A stretch of DNA of 39,750 nt from Trametopsis cervina (GCA_022385755.1 MU278362.1:655269-695018); one strand, 5' to 3'; shown: positions 21,989 to 34,917, counted from the first letter of the stretch. Numbers and translations: made by a program. Notes: generated from the letters alone by a model not told the origin.

Positions 21989-24900
21989 TCATGCGGCAGA
22001 AACCATCGACGGGATCGTCACGCTCTTTGCAAGGCGGTCGGCCAGATCTGCAACAGCGGCATAGCCACTAGCAGGCGCGAAGGTTTTCGTAGCCGCCTGG
22101 TTGGATTCGCCTCCTCGACCGGCGGTACCGCTGACGATGTTGACCGCGCTCGGTTGCCTGTGGGAGTCATGGCTGCGATACAGCCTTGACCCGTTCAAGT
22201 GGGCCGCCGACGACGGCTTCCAGGTCTGGCTTTCCTCGCCATCGATCTCCCAAATACTCATTCCAGTGGCTATTCCGTTTCCGTTGGTAGTGCCGGTCAA
22301 GGAGGACGTGGATGATGATGAGCGGGATGATGAATCGTACAATCCCTGTACACGAGGCCTTCCAATCACGCCCACGCCTGACTGGCGTCCCTCCAGACCC
22401 GGGTGCATGGAACTCGCTTCTGACCTTGGTCCACCGGCGTGTAGACCGATCCCTTCGCCGTCATACTCGTAGGCCGATTGAGGCGCATACTCGTACTCGT
22501 ATTCCTCAAGCGACCAAGAGGAATTCGAAGTCGCGGGGCTTGCTTGAATCATTTCCATACTTCGAGTCTGAACCATATCCTGTAAGAAGGATGGTAGCAA
22601 AGTGGCCGCGTTCGCCTCCGCCTGTAGATGCATGGCACCAAGAGTACCAGCGCCGTATTCCCTGGGGCTTGGGACGCGCGACGATCGCGTGGAGTTCGTG
22701 CCATCAGGGCTGGTCGGGTGAGATGACCGGTGGGTCTGGTATAACGTAGGCGAGGGTTGCTGGCCGTGACGAGACAGCCCGAACTCTTCGTACGCAGTAG
22801 CGGGGTGACGGTACGAAGACCTCAGATCCATATGGGACCGCGATCGCGAACTGGTGACAGCCGAGATCCTCGGACCAACGATGTCTAGAGGGCTCGGATG
22901 AGCAACCCTGCCACCTTGCTGCATGGCAACATGTCCGGACAGCGGGTGGGAGAATTGTGGCGGTTGTTGGATATACGTCGAGGAAGAATGAGGAGGCTGG
23001 GCGGGAACAGATGCCCTGCGATGGAGCTGGACAGGTAGAGGTACTGCCGAGTCGTTCACCTGATTGAGGACGTTGGTGAGGAGTGCAATGCGCTCGGCCT
23101 GCACGGCCTGGGAGATTGAATCTCCATTGCCTTCGGCATCTGGTGGGAGTTGATCAGTATCGTCGTAAGCTTGTCTGAAAGGGAAGACAGGAAATCAAGA
23201 AACCGAGATACAAATGATGGAGAAGTGGCCACAACGGACTGGTCGAATATTGTTGTGGTCACGAACAGCGTGGGGCAGGAAGGATCAAGGGCACAGCGCC
23301 ACAAGATAGGGGGAGAGGAATGGAAACAAACAAAAAGACAACTCACAAGGATAGCACGTTTGACAAACTTTACGCCTCCTCCAATTGAGATACTGGCATT
23401 TCGAGCACGTCCAGTCTCCTGGTTGTTTCTCCGCAGCACCCTTATTACCCGTGTTGATGATAGGAGGATACTACGGACGCAAAAGAGGGATGCTGCATCA
23501 ACTACGGGACGCATGGGAGACGGATCGCAAACACATACCTGGATCACAGATGAAGCCAGCGGCCTGATCTGTCCCCTTTCTGGCAACGGCTCGTTGTCCG
23601 GCCAGTACATGACGCACGGGGCCATTGCGTCACCTGAGATATTTCTGACTCGGCCGCCGCTCGCCAGGGCATGGCCACTGGGAGTCAAAAGAGGGTAGGA
23701 AGGTGCAGGAGCCTTACTGGGCACCATTGGAGGCTGCGGAACATTGAGAGGAGGTGAAGGAGGTCTACCCATAGAGACTTGGGAGAACGCGTGAGCAGGG
23801 TACCCGCGATGGACAGGTCCTGCTGCGAAGCGAGGCGAGAAGATCTCTTGTTGGGATTGCTGCTGTAGCCTTTGGTATGGATTGGGGAGGTTCGGAGTGG
23901 TAGGTCCCGCGGGGAAGGGGGCAGTGGCGGCGTGCATGGGGATGGTAGAGTTCACACCGATTGTGGTGAGGGCGTTAGTGGCGTTCATAGCGTTCGTGTG
24001 TCCGTGTCGCGGGTTGCCACATCCATAGCAGGCCATATTGCGACTAATATCGAGGAGGCGAAGGAATTCCGTGATAACGCGAGGAAAGGATTGAGGAAAT
24101 AAGATGAAGCAAAGGTACGTCAGCAGCGAGTCAAAAGGTTAAAGGCTATGGCACAGGCACAGGAGGCGAGAAGAGAGAAGAACGTCAAACAGAACCGGCG
24201 TTGGCGCAGATGGTGGTGGACGGAGGAGAAGAAAATGGAACGGCGAGAGTTGCCTTTTGAGTTTCAGAAAACTGGCATGGTCGTGCTTCCCAGAGGGAGC
24301 TGCAGCCTGGCAGGCGAAATAAAAAAAGGCAAGCCGCCCGCCCACAATGACCCGATCACTGGCAGTGCGAGTAAGAGATCCAGATCTGCGCACCCGATAT
24401 ATCCACGATCGACAACACGGCCGGATGAGCAGCCCAACTGCAGCCCAGCCTCGCTCGTCCGCCGCCGGTGTGCGTCTCATCATCATCGATAATGGATTGG
24501 ACGCGTAGACAAAAGTCGTAAAGCAAGAGCATAGCGAGCGAATGAAGCCATGGGAAGAGAAACGTACCCAAAGTTGTGTGTGCCGCACGACGGCAGGGAG
24601 CACCTAGAGGGAGGCGCATGGTCAGCACAAGGCACGTATTTTCCCGCGGATGTAGAAGCGATCCACAAAGGAAGAGGAGTGGAAGAGGCCAATGTTGAGA
24701 CACAGAATATTAACCAGACCCGGCTCATGGCCATGCACTGCAGGTGAAACTAATCCCCCGCCGGCGAACTTTACAGAATGGGAACTCAAACAAAGCGGAA
24801 GAAGAGGCCACCGCGCACCAATGGCGGTCACGGCTATTACGAATAGAGCCAAAAATGCAGCAAGAGCCGCAGGAGCCTTCCACGGCCTGCAAATCCTCGC

Positions 24901-27900
24901 TGTTGCATCGTAGAATTTGGATTTTAGTACGAGCGGAATTTACTCGCTCTTTTCCCGCCAGTCATGGGGATCAGCACCATCCGCCTCGTCCTCTCCCACC
25001 GCCACCACTACCGCATCCGCCATACGATGCGTGTGTACCTCTGGCAGAATGCGAGACAATCATTCGACCGACCGACCCGACCGACGGCGTGACAAATCCG
25101 CCCAGCCCGAAAGCGTAAGGCCTGGCGGAAGTATAAAAAAAAGGGGCGTCAGGCAAACGCGGCTGGCGACACGCCTCATCATCCGAACCGATGAGCGTGC
25201 ATGCGCAGATCAAGGCGGCCGAGAACGGAATATGTAAAGAAAACGGGAGAGTCTTTATGCAAGAACTCCGGGAAAGTCGGAAAGGTGGACGAGGAAGGAA
25301 ACACGCGCGAAGTGCGGATGACGGCAAGAAGGGGATGTCACTCACAGCCAGTCTCCTGCTCTGAAGCTAATCTTCACGTTCGCACTTGCGCTCGCCGGTC
25401 CGAGCGGTGTGTTTGAGTAAGGCGTGAGGGGGCCACCGCCGTATGCGCTGGAAGCACTGCTTGCCGCAGAAGGGGACGCGCAGAATGGAGAGAGTGGAGA
25501 TGACATGGTCGATCTGCCTGCCATCAATCCGGCGTCTGCACCTGCCTGTGAGAGACCGACAGCTATGGGCGCGCCTGCGGCAACCTATAGACATAGTTAG
25601 CGAGATGAATGAATGAGTGATCGGAGGAGGCAAACGTGTTAGGCTCGTCCGGTGATATAGAATAAATGACAGCAAAAGACGGGTGAGCGGAGCAGATAAA
25701 TGAATGGGCTCGGGGACTTAAACAAACGAGCGAGGTGGGCAGTGCAGATGAATCGATGCGATGAATGAAGACAAAGACGAACAAGGACGTCTGAGCTTAC
25801 CATTTCAGGTTCGACAAGCTCAAGTTTCGAATGAGGTTCCAAGTCCGAGTCCAGCGCTGGTGCCAGAGTCAGGCCGAGAGAGGGGCTCGTGCGCGAGAGG
25901 TGCAGCGCGAGGGATGCCTGTGTAAAATCGCGACAGAGAGAAGCGGTCAGAACGCGACGAACACAGCAATGACACGACGAAACAAATAAGGAGCGAACGG
26001 CGAACAAACAAGCAGCGGCACGAACGCCACCATCCATGTAGGCTGCACAAGACGCATGCGAGCCCGCACGGTAAAAAGTCTGTTCAAACGCTATCATCAC
26101 TAGCACCGTGCGCATCATCCCATCAAAGGCCCCGCCCGTAGACCCGATTGCAAACGCACGCGATGCTAATGGTTGGCGCTTAGATGAGCCCCTTCATAGC
26201 GCAGCTCGGGGCGGGCATGGCATGGCGTATGAACAATGTGAACTTTGGTTCAAGAGGGGCACAAGGGCTGCGAGCAGGGATTCGTAAACGAGTCTGGTTG
26301 GGAAAGTGAGCAGGCCGAATAGGGGTTCGGCGTGCTGATGCCCTTGTCCCCCAGCAGTGCTTGAAACACTCCTGCTTTGTGCTCCTCCCGAGCCAAGGCT
26401 GATATGGATCGACGGAGTGGTGATGATGATGATGACGATGCGCGTGCGGCCCGAAACACACCGTCTGCATTCAGTGCAAGACTCGATGGGCAGCACAATG
26501 CGCACCATCAGGAACGGTGGGACGAGATCGCTTTGTTCTTAGGATGAAAGCGGCGGAAAATGGGGAAAGGGATGCCCGGCAGGTGAGATTCAGGTCCAGC
26601 ATAACACCCTGAGCGCGGACCACCCGGCAAGAGCACAATTTGCCAAGGAATGGAATAGCGAACTTTGAATGCAATAGGCCGATAGACCATGGCGATAGAG
26701 TGGTTTTGTCTGTCCGTAGGCCCCTGCACACCCCTCGCTGCCCCTCGTCCGCGCCGAAAGCCCGCGACGAAGGCAGAGCGTGCCGACGGGTTCGCCAGTG
26801 AATGCGATAGAAACGCAGCAACGCGAGAGAGCGAGGTGAAACCGACTCAAGGGAAATTGCCGGGTTCGATCGGGGTGCCTGGCGATCCCGTGACATCAAC
26901 TGGATCCCTCCCTCCCATCTCGCGCATGTGGCAAACCCGCGGTGGGGAGATTAACATGAAACAAGATGTGGGGGAGCGAGGGTGGAAGGTGGAACCACCG
27001 AGGAGTTGAAGGAAGGAAACGCGAAGGAACTTATGAAAATGCAGCAGGAGAGCCACGGATACACACCTCTTCGTGCGATGTGTACACAACCCAGACGTCG
27101 TCTTCTAACTCTCCAAGTGAGGCGGCGTACTTTGAGGTAGAGGGCGAAGGCCGCGGGGCAGTTGGGTGGGCGGTGTATACGAGCGGGGACGACATGCAGC
27201 TCTATATATGAGCAGAGAGCAATACGCAGTAGCCAGGCACATAGATAAAGAAATGAAGTGAGTTGTGACATGTCTAGGAGCAGGCAGACAGCACTTACGT
27301 CTCGCATTGTAATCGTCATGCGATGTAAACACACGAAAAGGGTGGTGGAAGGGCTGAATTGTATTACCTGTTCTCGTTCCGTGTCAATATACAGCACACA
27401 TACATAACACTTGAGCACGCACCTTGAGAACCCTCGACCGACTAGCCACAAACGTCTCCAGTAGAAATGTATCCGCGTCCTCAGCAGAAGGTTTGTGGGC
27501 CAGAAAGGCGGTGGAGGCAACAGAGGCAGTCACGTCGTTTACCCAGGCGGCATCAGGCATATATATCTTCGGAAGGTCATCATCTGGCTGATGCCCCGCG
27601 CTGGGCACCGACCCGTCATGGACCAAGAGCGGCGTTTGCGATCCACCGCCGCCCGCAGCTGTAGACACCTCCGCAGGGTCGCTGTCGAGCTGGCTCTGCG
27701 CTTGCAATTTGGCCGGAGCGCGTGGGGGGACGTGGAACAAGGGATGGTGATTGGACGCCGAACCGAGACACAGGCCGCCGTGCGACGCGGATCCCGCGGC
27801 GGGAACGCGCCCTGCCGCTAGTGCACTCTGGGCGTCTGTGCCGTACACGTTCAGGTTCGCATACTGCGTTGGGCAGGGGATTGCGCCTGTGCCGCCTCGT

Positions 27901-28262
27901 TTGCAGTTGGGATTGGGCGAGGCACGCTGGGCCCTGGAGACGTCGGTGTCGGATGTCCAACCTAGATCCAATCCAAAACTGACAGCATCCAGATCTGAAG
28001 ACGCTGACGACAATGTATAGGCCGTGGCCGTCAGGAGGCTTCTAGCGAGAGAGGATGACAACGGAGGATGCGAAACGCGTGAGGTGAGGGCATGCAGCGC
28101 TGGCTGAAATGTCTCAGCTTCAGTGGACTGTGCCGCGGATGGTCGTGACCGCGTCTGAGAAGAGTGAGGATCGGGCATGCTATGCATACTTTGGTCTGGG
28201 TACAGACGGTACAGAGAGAGCGAAGGGATGGAGGCAGGATGCTGTAGGATGGCGTTTTGCAT
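21989..28262 (-). CDS. Protein with two RanBP2-type zinc fingers, probable RNA-binding protein
   Basis: Eight exons (28262-27423, 27201-27067, 25917-25801, 25584-25346, 24603-24568, 24043-23539, 23470-23347, 23139-21989) encode 1048 residues. The fingers follow W-x-C-x(2-4)-C-x3-N-x6-C-x2-C. Finger 1 is Cys445, Cys450, Cys461, Cys464 (DWLCSLPSC...NFGRNMACYGC) and is built from three exons. Finger 2 is Cys646, Cys649, Cys660, Cys663 (DWTCSKCQYLN...VCQTC). This finger type binds single-stranded GU-rich RNA or ubiquitin; paired fingers in a low-complexity protein suggest RNA binding, as in yeast Nrp1. I did not see an RRM. The rest is rich in Ser, Pro, Gln and Tyr. Introns are long (221, 1149, 216, 742, 524, 68 and 207 nt). 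The exons from 25584 down are secure. The upstream three join in phase and read naturally (YTSHEE/ASLALHLS), but the ATG at 28262 is only the first after an in-frame stop. Confidence 0.75.
26421..26440. repeat. Short imperfect GAT/ATG trinucleotide repeat
   Basis: A run of GAT triplets with one C substitution lies inside the 1149-nt intron of the zinc-finger gene. It is a simple-sequence tract and creates a spurious His run in one minus-strand frame. No function is implied. Confidence 0.7.
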
Positions 28263-31200
28263 TGCTTATGTTTGCTGCCTGGAGTGAATAAGAGTCCGGG
28301 TACCAATGGTGTTTTGTGAACACTGACGTGGGTGTGAAGGGAGGAGTGGTGAGAGGGGAGAGCAACCTGCGAAAAGCAGAGGCAGGGAGTATTAATGAGC
28401 ATGTTGAACGATCTGAGCAACGTGCAGCTTTTTACCGAGTGATAGAGTGGTGTAGCAGCAGCCTGTTGAGTGACGGCAGAAGAGAGAAGGGCAATAGAGT
28501 CGACAGCGCAAAAGAGGGTACGAGAGGAGGAGAACCACCAGCACCAAGCCTCCCCGATGTTCTGTATCGTTCGTCCAACGTCAAGAGCTGCAGAAAGGAA
28601 GCAAAAAGGAAAGAGAGGCAATGGGACGCACTCAAACGAGCTGAACAATGCCTCGAGGCGGGACAAACAGTTGAGACATTGCCATTCGGAGAGTGAAGAG
28701 TTCCATCCTTGGTAAGCCAACTTCCCGCTGTGCATCCATACCAACATCCATACCAACTTGGGCCCAACCATCATACTCCTGTCGACGCTCAGCGACTGCA
28801 ATATTGCAAGATGGTGTTCTGATATTATTACACTGGATGTCAGGCATGCACTGATAGCATCCGCTATTGCAAAATGCTCGCTGAATTCAACCCCAGCACG
28901 AGTACTCACGCTGGGTGCATATGGATAGATAGACGGAATAGATAGGCGGATGACTCTGCAAGACACACCTTTCCATTCGCCGCTACACACCCCTCGGTGC
29001 TGCATTCGTGCCAAGATTCGCAGTGTTCAGGGTGATGGAGGCTCATTGTCCATGCGTGCCGTGAGAACCGAGGCGACCCTGCAAGATTAAGCCTACTTCG
29101 GTGAACTGCGTCTATTGGCTAAACTTGTTCGTGTCCGATAGAGTGCGCTTTGCGTCTTTCAGGGTCCTAGGTCCCCTTGGTTGAATATTCGCCATCCCGA
29201 GGGGTGGCTCCTTCCATCACCGTCGCGTGGTAAAGGTGATGCATCGTGGCCAACCGCAGATGCCCTGCCAGTTCCCTCAAATGTCCATTCATGTGTGGCC
29301 TGCAATTATCACGACTCACAAGTGGCTGCCGCAGAGTGTCCAGATGCAAGCGCGTTCAACAACTTCGCTGCTAGTCCGCTCAGAATTGAGTCGAGGCTAA
29401 GAGCAGTCTTGCAGAACAAACACAATGAGGCATCTGGGCGCACATCACTTCCCTGCTGCCAATTAGTGCCAGTGCCATTATTAGCTTCCATGGTAACGAG
29501 GTACCTGCAGATATCCAATAACGACTCTCAAGTGCGCCCAACCAACTGCACGCCCGCCCGGCCTCGAGGTGTGAGCTGCTTCCGGCAACAATGAGCAGTC
29601 TAGCTCACGCTGTCCAACAGTGATTGGCCATCGGTCGACATTGACGCCTCCCTCCGTCTGCACCGTCAATGTGGGCCGTCACTGTGGGCCGCCGACTTCA
29701 CCTAGCGTGAGATTCAGCGCACAGATGGACATCCGCAGATCTGTGTTTACCGGGCGTCCCATGCCTTGCAGTTTTCGCGAGTGGACGATCCATGGCTGAC
29801 TGTTGTTGGTTGCAGCATGTTTTCTGTGCATCAGCGGCATGTATTGCTGTCATGTCTGCACTCATAAGTCTTCAACCTAAACTCGGAGAACAAAAGGCGT
29901 TGCACGTCGATGCACCCGCTCATGGGTTCTTCAGGTGTGCACAATGCCGCAAGGAAACATCTCCTCACAGAAGCTATCAATGGTCCGGTTGGAATCGGTC
30001 CTACCGCTGCAGCGTTTGGTCAAGTTGGTGTACGTACAGTTTCTTCTATCGTATCCCATGGATGCTGGAAGTATCACCAGTCAATGAATGACAACGTCAA
30101 GCGTGGATGGGCGCACTCTACCATAGATGGGCGGCAGGCGAGGCCATTTGTCCGAGTGGCCATTTCCGTCTTCACCTAAAGTTGGACGTCATGAAGTCTT
30201 GTGAAATGTTTAACCAGCTTTGTGCTCGGACGAACCTGCCAATTTGCAGCTCTGTATGTGCGCCGTCTCGCGATCTGCGGCTCCCTAAGCGTACGTTGAG
30301 CGTTGCCGTTGTTACAGTACAGCGGGTTTGTCAGACAAGAGTTCGCAAATCGCGATACGTGGGCGCGTGGACTGGGGCGATTCGACCGGGCTCTCTAGGC
30401 GAGCCAATCTCATCAGGCGGTGATCTGTGTGCGTTGCAAATAAGTACTATGAGATCGTGGGTCATGTTTACATGTGCGCAATAGTCACGACTGGGTAAAT
30501 GCCTGTAACATTGCGTGTAGAGTCTAGAATATAAAGCCACGTTTACTCACTGAACCATTGTCAGAGATTTCGGATAATTCGGATTCGGGTGGGTTCGGTG
30601 CAGGCGTGAGATGAGCGTGAACACTTTACGAGCAGAATGGCTGTCGGATGAGGTATGATGGATTGATCCGTGTAACCCATTCCGGGAGTGTCCCGCCAAC
30701 GCCACCATGGCGGAGTACCACAGTGGCTCCAACTTCCGTGTATGAGTGGTCTTTCAGTGTCGACGTACGACACGTCGAAATAGATCACGCAATGCAACTG
30801 CAAAGCATAGTATATACTCTCTTCAGAAAACTGTAACATGACATGGACAATAGCTTGGGATATTATCTGGATGGTCTAGTCTGAAATCTCGGCTTATGCA
30901 ATGCCTGAACGGTTTCTCGCAGCCCTGGGAGTAGGATAAATTGTGCTTCCTCCAGGTTATGATGGACATATAAGACCGGGTATTGTATGAAATGTAGTCT
31001 CCCCGAGGCAGAGTAGACGCCTTCAACTTTCGGAGAGGCGGCTCCATTTGCCAAGCGGGACAAAGTCATGAATTAATGGGGAATGCTGGGCGTATACAAG
31101 AGCCATTGGAACAGGCAGCGACACGCACGAGCAACCTCAGGTGCAACGGAATACCCCTTCACACATTTTCCACCACAATGAGGGAGCATGCTCAGTTAGC

Positions 31201-31591
31201 GAGACAGAGAAACCGACTGGAGGAAGTCTGCTCGGCAATGTCGAATGATATATGGCGAAGTACAATCGTTGACACGCAGCTCCGGTTTAACCCACTCACA
31301 GTAGAGCGGGGTACAGGAAGCACTTGTTCATAACCTCCGGGGCGAGATGTTCAGCTTCGATCCCGCAGAGGTGATTTAAAGCCAAGGACGTGCAGAACAG
31401 TGGTCGACATACATAATCTGTGGCAATGTATTCGGGCAGGAAGCAGTAATTCTACTGTGGACTCGGACGCAGGCAGGCAAGTCGCCAGGTGAAATAGCTG
31501 GTGAAGTTCGCAACATCTGAGCGTTGTGGCGTCCGGCAAAATCCGACGCGTTTAATTTGCAGACGGCCACGGTCGAGCCACGGTGTAACTT
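28263..31591. other. Gene-free stretch of about 3.3 kb
   Basis: No open frame here carries a recognisable domain, and none can be extended by splicing into a believable protein. The first part is probably the promoter and 5' UTR of the zinc-finger gene, and the last few hundred bases the 5' flank of the helicase gene. I see a short local repeat of TGTGGGCCG near 29670-29690, but no tRNA, transposase relic or long repeat. A non-coding RNA or a decayed element cannot be excluded. Confidence 0.5.
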
Positions 31592-32023
31592 TTGTCGCGA
31601 CTTTGTCGCTACGCATGCCCTCGCAGAGCATCGCTACACCGCCGCCTCAGCATACAGACGCGTCTGCTGATCGGTACGCTGGCGGCCTCTGCGGTTTTGT
31701 CGGCTAGACACGTCCTTGCGAGAGTACCACGCCAGGCATCGACCGCGTCAGCATGCTCCGCCATCGCTCGTAACCGGCTGGTTTCTACCTCGTCTATATC
31801 CAGCGCACACGCTGCAAGTACCTCTACTTCCACCTCTCGTTTTGCTGCTCTGCCTCCGTTTCCTTGCTGTGCTCTCTACGGTAACCCGACATTAATTCAT
31901 CAATATTCAGATCAACAACGAGCCGATGCGTCGTCTCCCCTGGGACGTGTCGACTGGAGGTCCAGAGCGACGCGAAGATACGACCTTGCTGCCGACACTG
32001 ATGGTGCTCAGAAGGTTAGGCAG
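31592..32023 (+). other. In-frame, AUG-less extension upstream of the helicase, presequence-like
   Basis: The helicase frame stays open upstream of its first ATG (32024) back to a TAA at 31586-31588. The roughly 144 codons contain no ATG. For about 98 codons from 31592 the translation has many Arg, Ser and Ala and no Asp or Glu, the profile of a mitochondrial targeting presequence (for example RRASLHRRLSIQTRLL). It could be the body of a first coding exon reached by splicing from an upstream ATG, or be translated from a non-AUG codon. An ATG at 31615 lies in another frame; an intron 31674-31803 would connect it, but this is one of several possibilities. Confidence 0.45.
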
Positions 32024-34917
32024 ATGACCAAGCTCAAGCGTGGGGGCAGAGCGCAACAGATCCAGAAGGTTCGAAGAGAGATGCCTACGTTCGACCCTAT
32101 CAAGGAAGGAGAGCCATACTTCGAGGAGGTGATGGCTTACACCGACCAGTATGTCATTCGCTCCCACTTTGTTAGCGATGAAGCAAGGCTGATAATGTTG
32201 CTCTCTGATTAGCTTTGTTCCAATGTTAGAGGCAGAACAAGCTGAAGACGAAGCCGTCCTCCGAGAACGTCTACGCAAACCGGTTCAAAAACTTGAAGCT
32301 GAAGGATACTGTATTCGGGAGATGAACGCGTACTGGCTGGAGGCACCTAAAGAGGGGAAACATGTGGCGGTGTTCAGGCTGGGACCTGGGATTACGTTGC
32401 CACATGAGCACAAGTTCACGTACGTATTCGCGTTTTGCTGTTTTACATCCGTCCTGTTGTGCTGACGTTTGCGATGTACCAGTAAGGGCACTCAAGTCCT
32501 CATTAGCCGCTTCGATCCCCTTAAAGAGGAACCGAAACGAGGCAGCATCTTCTATGACGCCCCTTCAGAGCTTCAAATAGCCTTTCTCGAAAGATTTGAC
32601 ATTGAGCCGTATGATGACTGGCGAGTCGATATTGGGAGATCCGATGTCGTATTTGAGCGCATGAAGGCTGCAGTGAAGGGCATGAATCATGACCTCGCCA
32701 GCCAAGAAGCAACAAGTACGAATTCAACCGGCAAGGAGATGATTTTGACGAGCACAGGCCTGCGCGATGTGCTTTTAAGGACTTTTAGTCCTCCGATCGA
32801 AGAATGGGAAAACCCTGTCGAGAGAACGGAGGTGCGGCATGAGACGAACGTGGGGATGGAGGGGTTATTTCGGGAGGATGCAAGGATAGTGAGTTGGGCA
32901 AGGCGGTATTCGGAACTGGATCCAGTTGCGGTGGAGGGTGATCCTTTACTTGAAGGATTGAACGCCACGCAGATCAGAGCGACAGCGATGATGGTGAACA
33001 ACCGGGCTTGTCTTGTTCAAGGTGTAAGTCGTCCTTTCGTTCGATTCTAAGTTCGGTATGTGACACTCTTTGTACAGCCCCCTGGCACAGGAAAGACAAA
33101 GACTATCATTGAGACTATCAAGCTGCTTAAAGTATGTCTCTCAAAATGACTGTGAGCGTCGCGTGCCCGGTGTTAATCATTAATTGCAGACCCACTTCCG
33201 CGTGCCACACCCTATTCTCATATGCACGTACACCAATGCCGCTGTTGATAACCTCCTGGAAGGTCTCATCGCTTCTTCCACCATACGTCCCCTTCGTGTC
33301 GGTGCTGCTGGCCAGATGAAAGTTTCGCTATCTCCATACGGTCTCGAAAATCAAATCGCTGCACATCCTCGCGCGGCTGACTTGGAGCAGATACGCAAGC
33401 AGATAGAAGCTCTTCGGTTAAAAAAGCAGGTTCTTAAGGACGCAGTGATGGACTATGAGAACACAAATGCAGGCAAGGGGGAGAGGCACAAGATTGTGTT
33501 GGACAACATGTTGCGTGACGCGAAAGAGGTGGATAGGCGGTATAGAGCTGCGCGGGCGAGGGACTACGCGGTTTACATGCAGATTCTGACAGAGGTAGTT
33601 CACTCTGCCGATGTTGTGAGTCGAATGCTGTGGTAGATGTTGTTGACTGTGCTGACTGTTACCACTATAGGTTTGTACGACGTGCTTATCGGCTGGGGCA
33701 AGGCAATTGACCGTCATCGACTTTCCAATGGTACTTGTGGATGAAGCATCGATGTCGACGGAGCCAGCGACTTTGATTCCACTCATGAAGGGTGTACGTC
33801 CTGAACCCGCTCATACTCATGTACACGCCTGGTCCGACTATTAACTTGCTTCTGTGAACCCACAGTCGAGACACGTCGCGCTCATTGGCGACCATAAGCA
33901 GCTCCCGCCTGTTATCACCAGCCCAGAAGCTCAGGCCAGGGGGCTTGGCGTGAGCCTGTTTGAGAGACTGGCGGAGGAGAAGTGTACGTATTCTTGCTCG
34001 CCATACCTTACATGAGTTGATACTGATGTTCACTTAAAATAGTCCTTCCTTCGATAATGCTCGACATCCAATATCGCATGCATCCTACGATATCACGTTT
34101 CCCCTCTAACGAGTTTTACAATAAAGCAGTCAAGGATGGGACCGTCAGCGCTCATGGCATAGTCTCCCCGAGTCTTATCCCGCCCTACTCGGCAATTCTG
34201 CCTCAACTGGAGTCGTTACAGCCGGGAGAAAAATCGCACAGGCCCTCTGTAGTCTTCATTGACCATTTGGGAGGCGAAGCGTCACAGGACCGGAGTAGAG
34301 TCAACTGGCATGAAGCGGATATAGTTTGCGCCCTTGTGGAGGATCTCTTGTTAAGAAACCCTGTGCGTATGCCCTTCTATATTAACGAACAATAATTGAC
34401 TGGTGAGTAGCATATGCGCGGTACGGACATTGGTATCATAGCGCCATATGTTGCGCAGATATCGCTCCTCACACGGTTATTCAACACCGACCCAAAATAC
34501 AAGGCGCGTTTTGAGGCTGTCTTGGGTCAACAGCGTGCTATGGATCTTCGATTAGTTGAAATCAGGACCGTGGATGGGTACGAAGGACGCGAAAAGGATG
34601 TGATTATTTTCTCGACTGTGAGAAACAATGCGTCTGGACATATCGGCTTCTTGGCCGATAAGAGGCGTTTGAACGTCGGCCTGACGAGGGCAAAGAGGGG
34701 CTTGTTTGTTGTGGGAAGTATCAGCACCTTGAGGAAGGGCAAGGCCGGCGGCGGAGAAGACGGGAGCTTCGTTATGGTGGGTAAAGGATCGGATACATGG
34801 AGACGGTATGCGGAGTACTTGAGCGAGGAGAAGTTGATTGTGACTTTGCGGGGAGAGAGGTTGAGACGGGTCTTGTATGGGAATCTCGACGACGCGAACT
34901 CTGTTGCACAATATTAA
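32024..34917 (+). CDS. Upf1-like superfamily 1B helicase
   Basis: Nine exons (32024-32148, 32213-32419, 32483-33023, 33078-33131, 33190-33615, 33671-33793, 33866-33983, 34043-34362, 34411-34917) encode 806 residues from the first in-frame ATG. Helicase motifs in order: VQGPPGTGKTKT (I), CTYTNAAVDNL (Ia), VLVDEAS (II), IGDHKQLPP (III), LDIQYRMHP (IV), RTVDGYEGREKDVI (V) and LNVGLTRAKRG (VI). The set is complete, so an active ATP-dependent 5'-3' helicase on RNA or DNA is expected. A β-barrel-like insertion precedes motif I (LGPGITLPHEHKFTKGTQVLIS), as in Hcs1/IGHMBP2 and Upf1. There is no Cys/His-rich N-terminal domain, so it is not Upf1 itself; an Hcs1/IGHMBP2-type relative is more likely. A Lys-rich helical insertion (about 33380-33560) follows motif Ia. 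Whether the product is longer at the N-terminus is discussed for 31592-32023. Confidence 0.9.

Noticed and set aside
23056..24036. 326-codon open frame read straight through as one exon
   Set aside because: It reads through two introns; the splice sites at 23538/23471 and 23346/23140 are needed to form the second zinc finger and to reach the 382-residue C-terminal exon in frame.
26870..26890. GGGTTCGAT-containing stretch resembling a tRNA T-loop
   Set aside because: No matching acceptor stem, D-arm or anticodon arm can be folded around it.
27300..27360. Candidate small exon on the minus strand coding PFHHPFRVFTSHDDYNAR in the zinc-finger gene
   Set aside because: It begins in phase 0 but ends in phase 1, while the next well-supported exon (27201-27067) needs phase 0; skipping it gives a consistent model.
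28263..31591. Search for a transposon relic or hidden gene in the 3.3 kb gap
   Set aside because: No transposase, reverse transcriptase or integrase motif in any frame, no long terminal or inverted repeat by eye; reported as gene-free rather than given a name.
31674..31803. Intron joining the ATG at 31615 to the helicase frame
   Set aside because: Phase works and sites are GT..AG, but other combinations are equally possible and the resulting N-terminus has no independent support, so it is mentioned but not used for the coding model.
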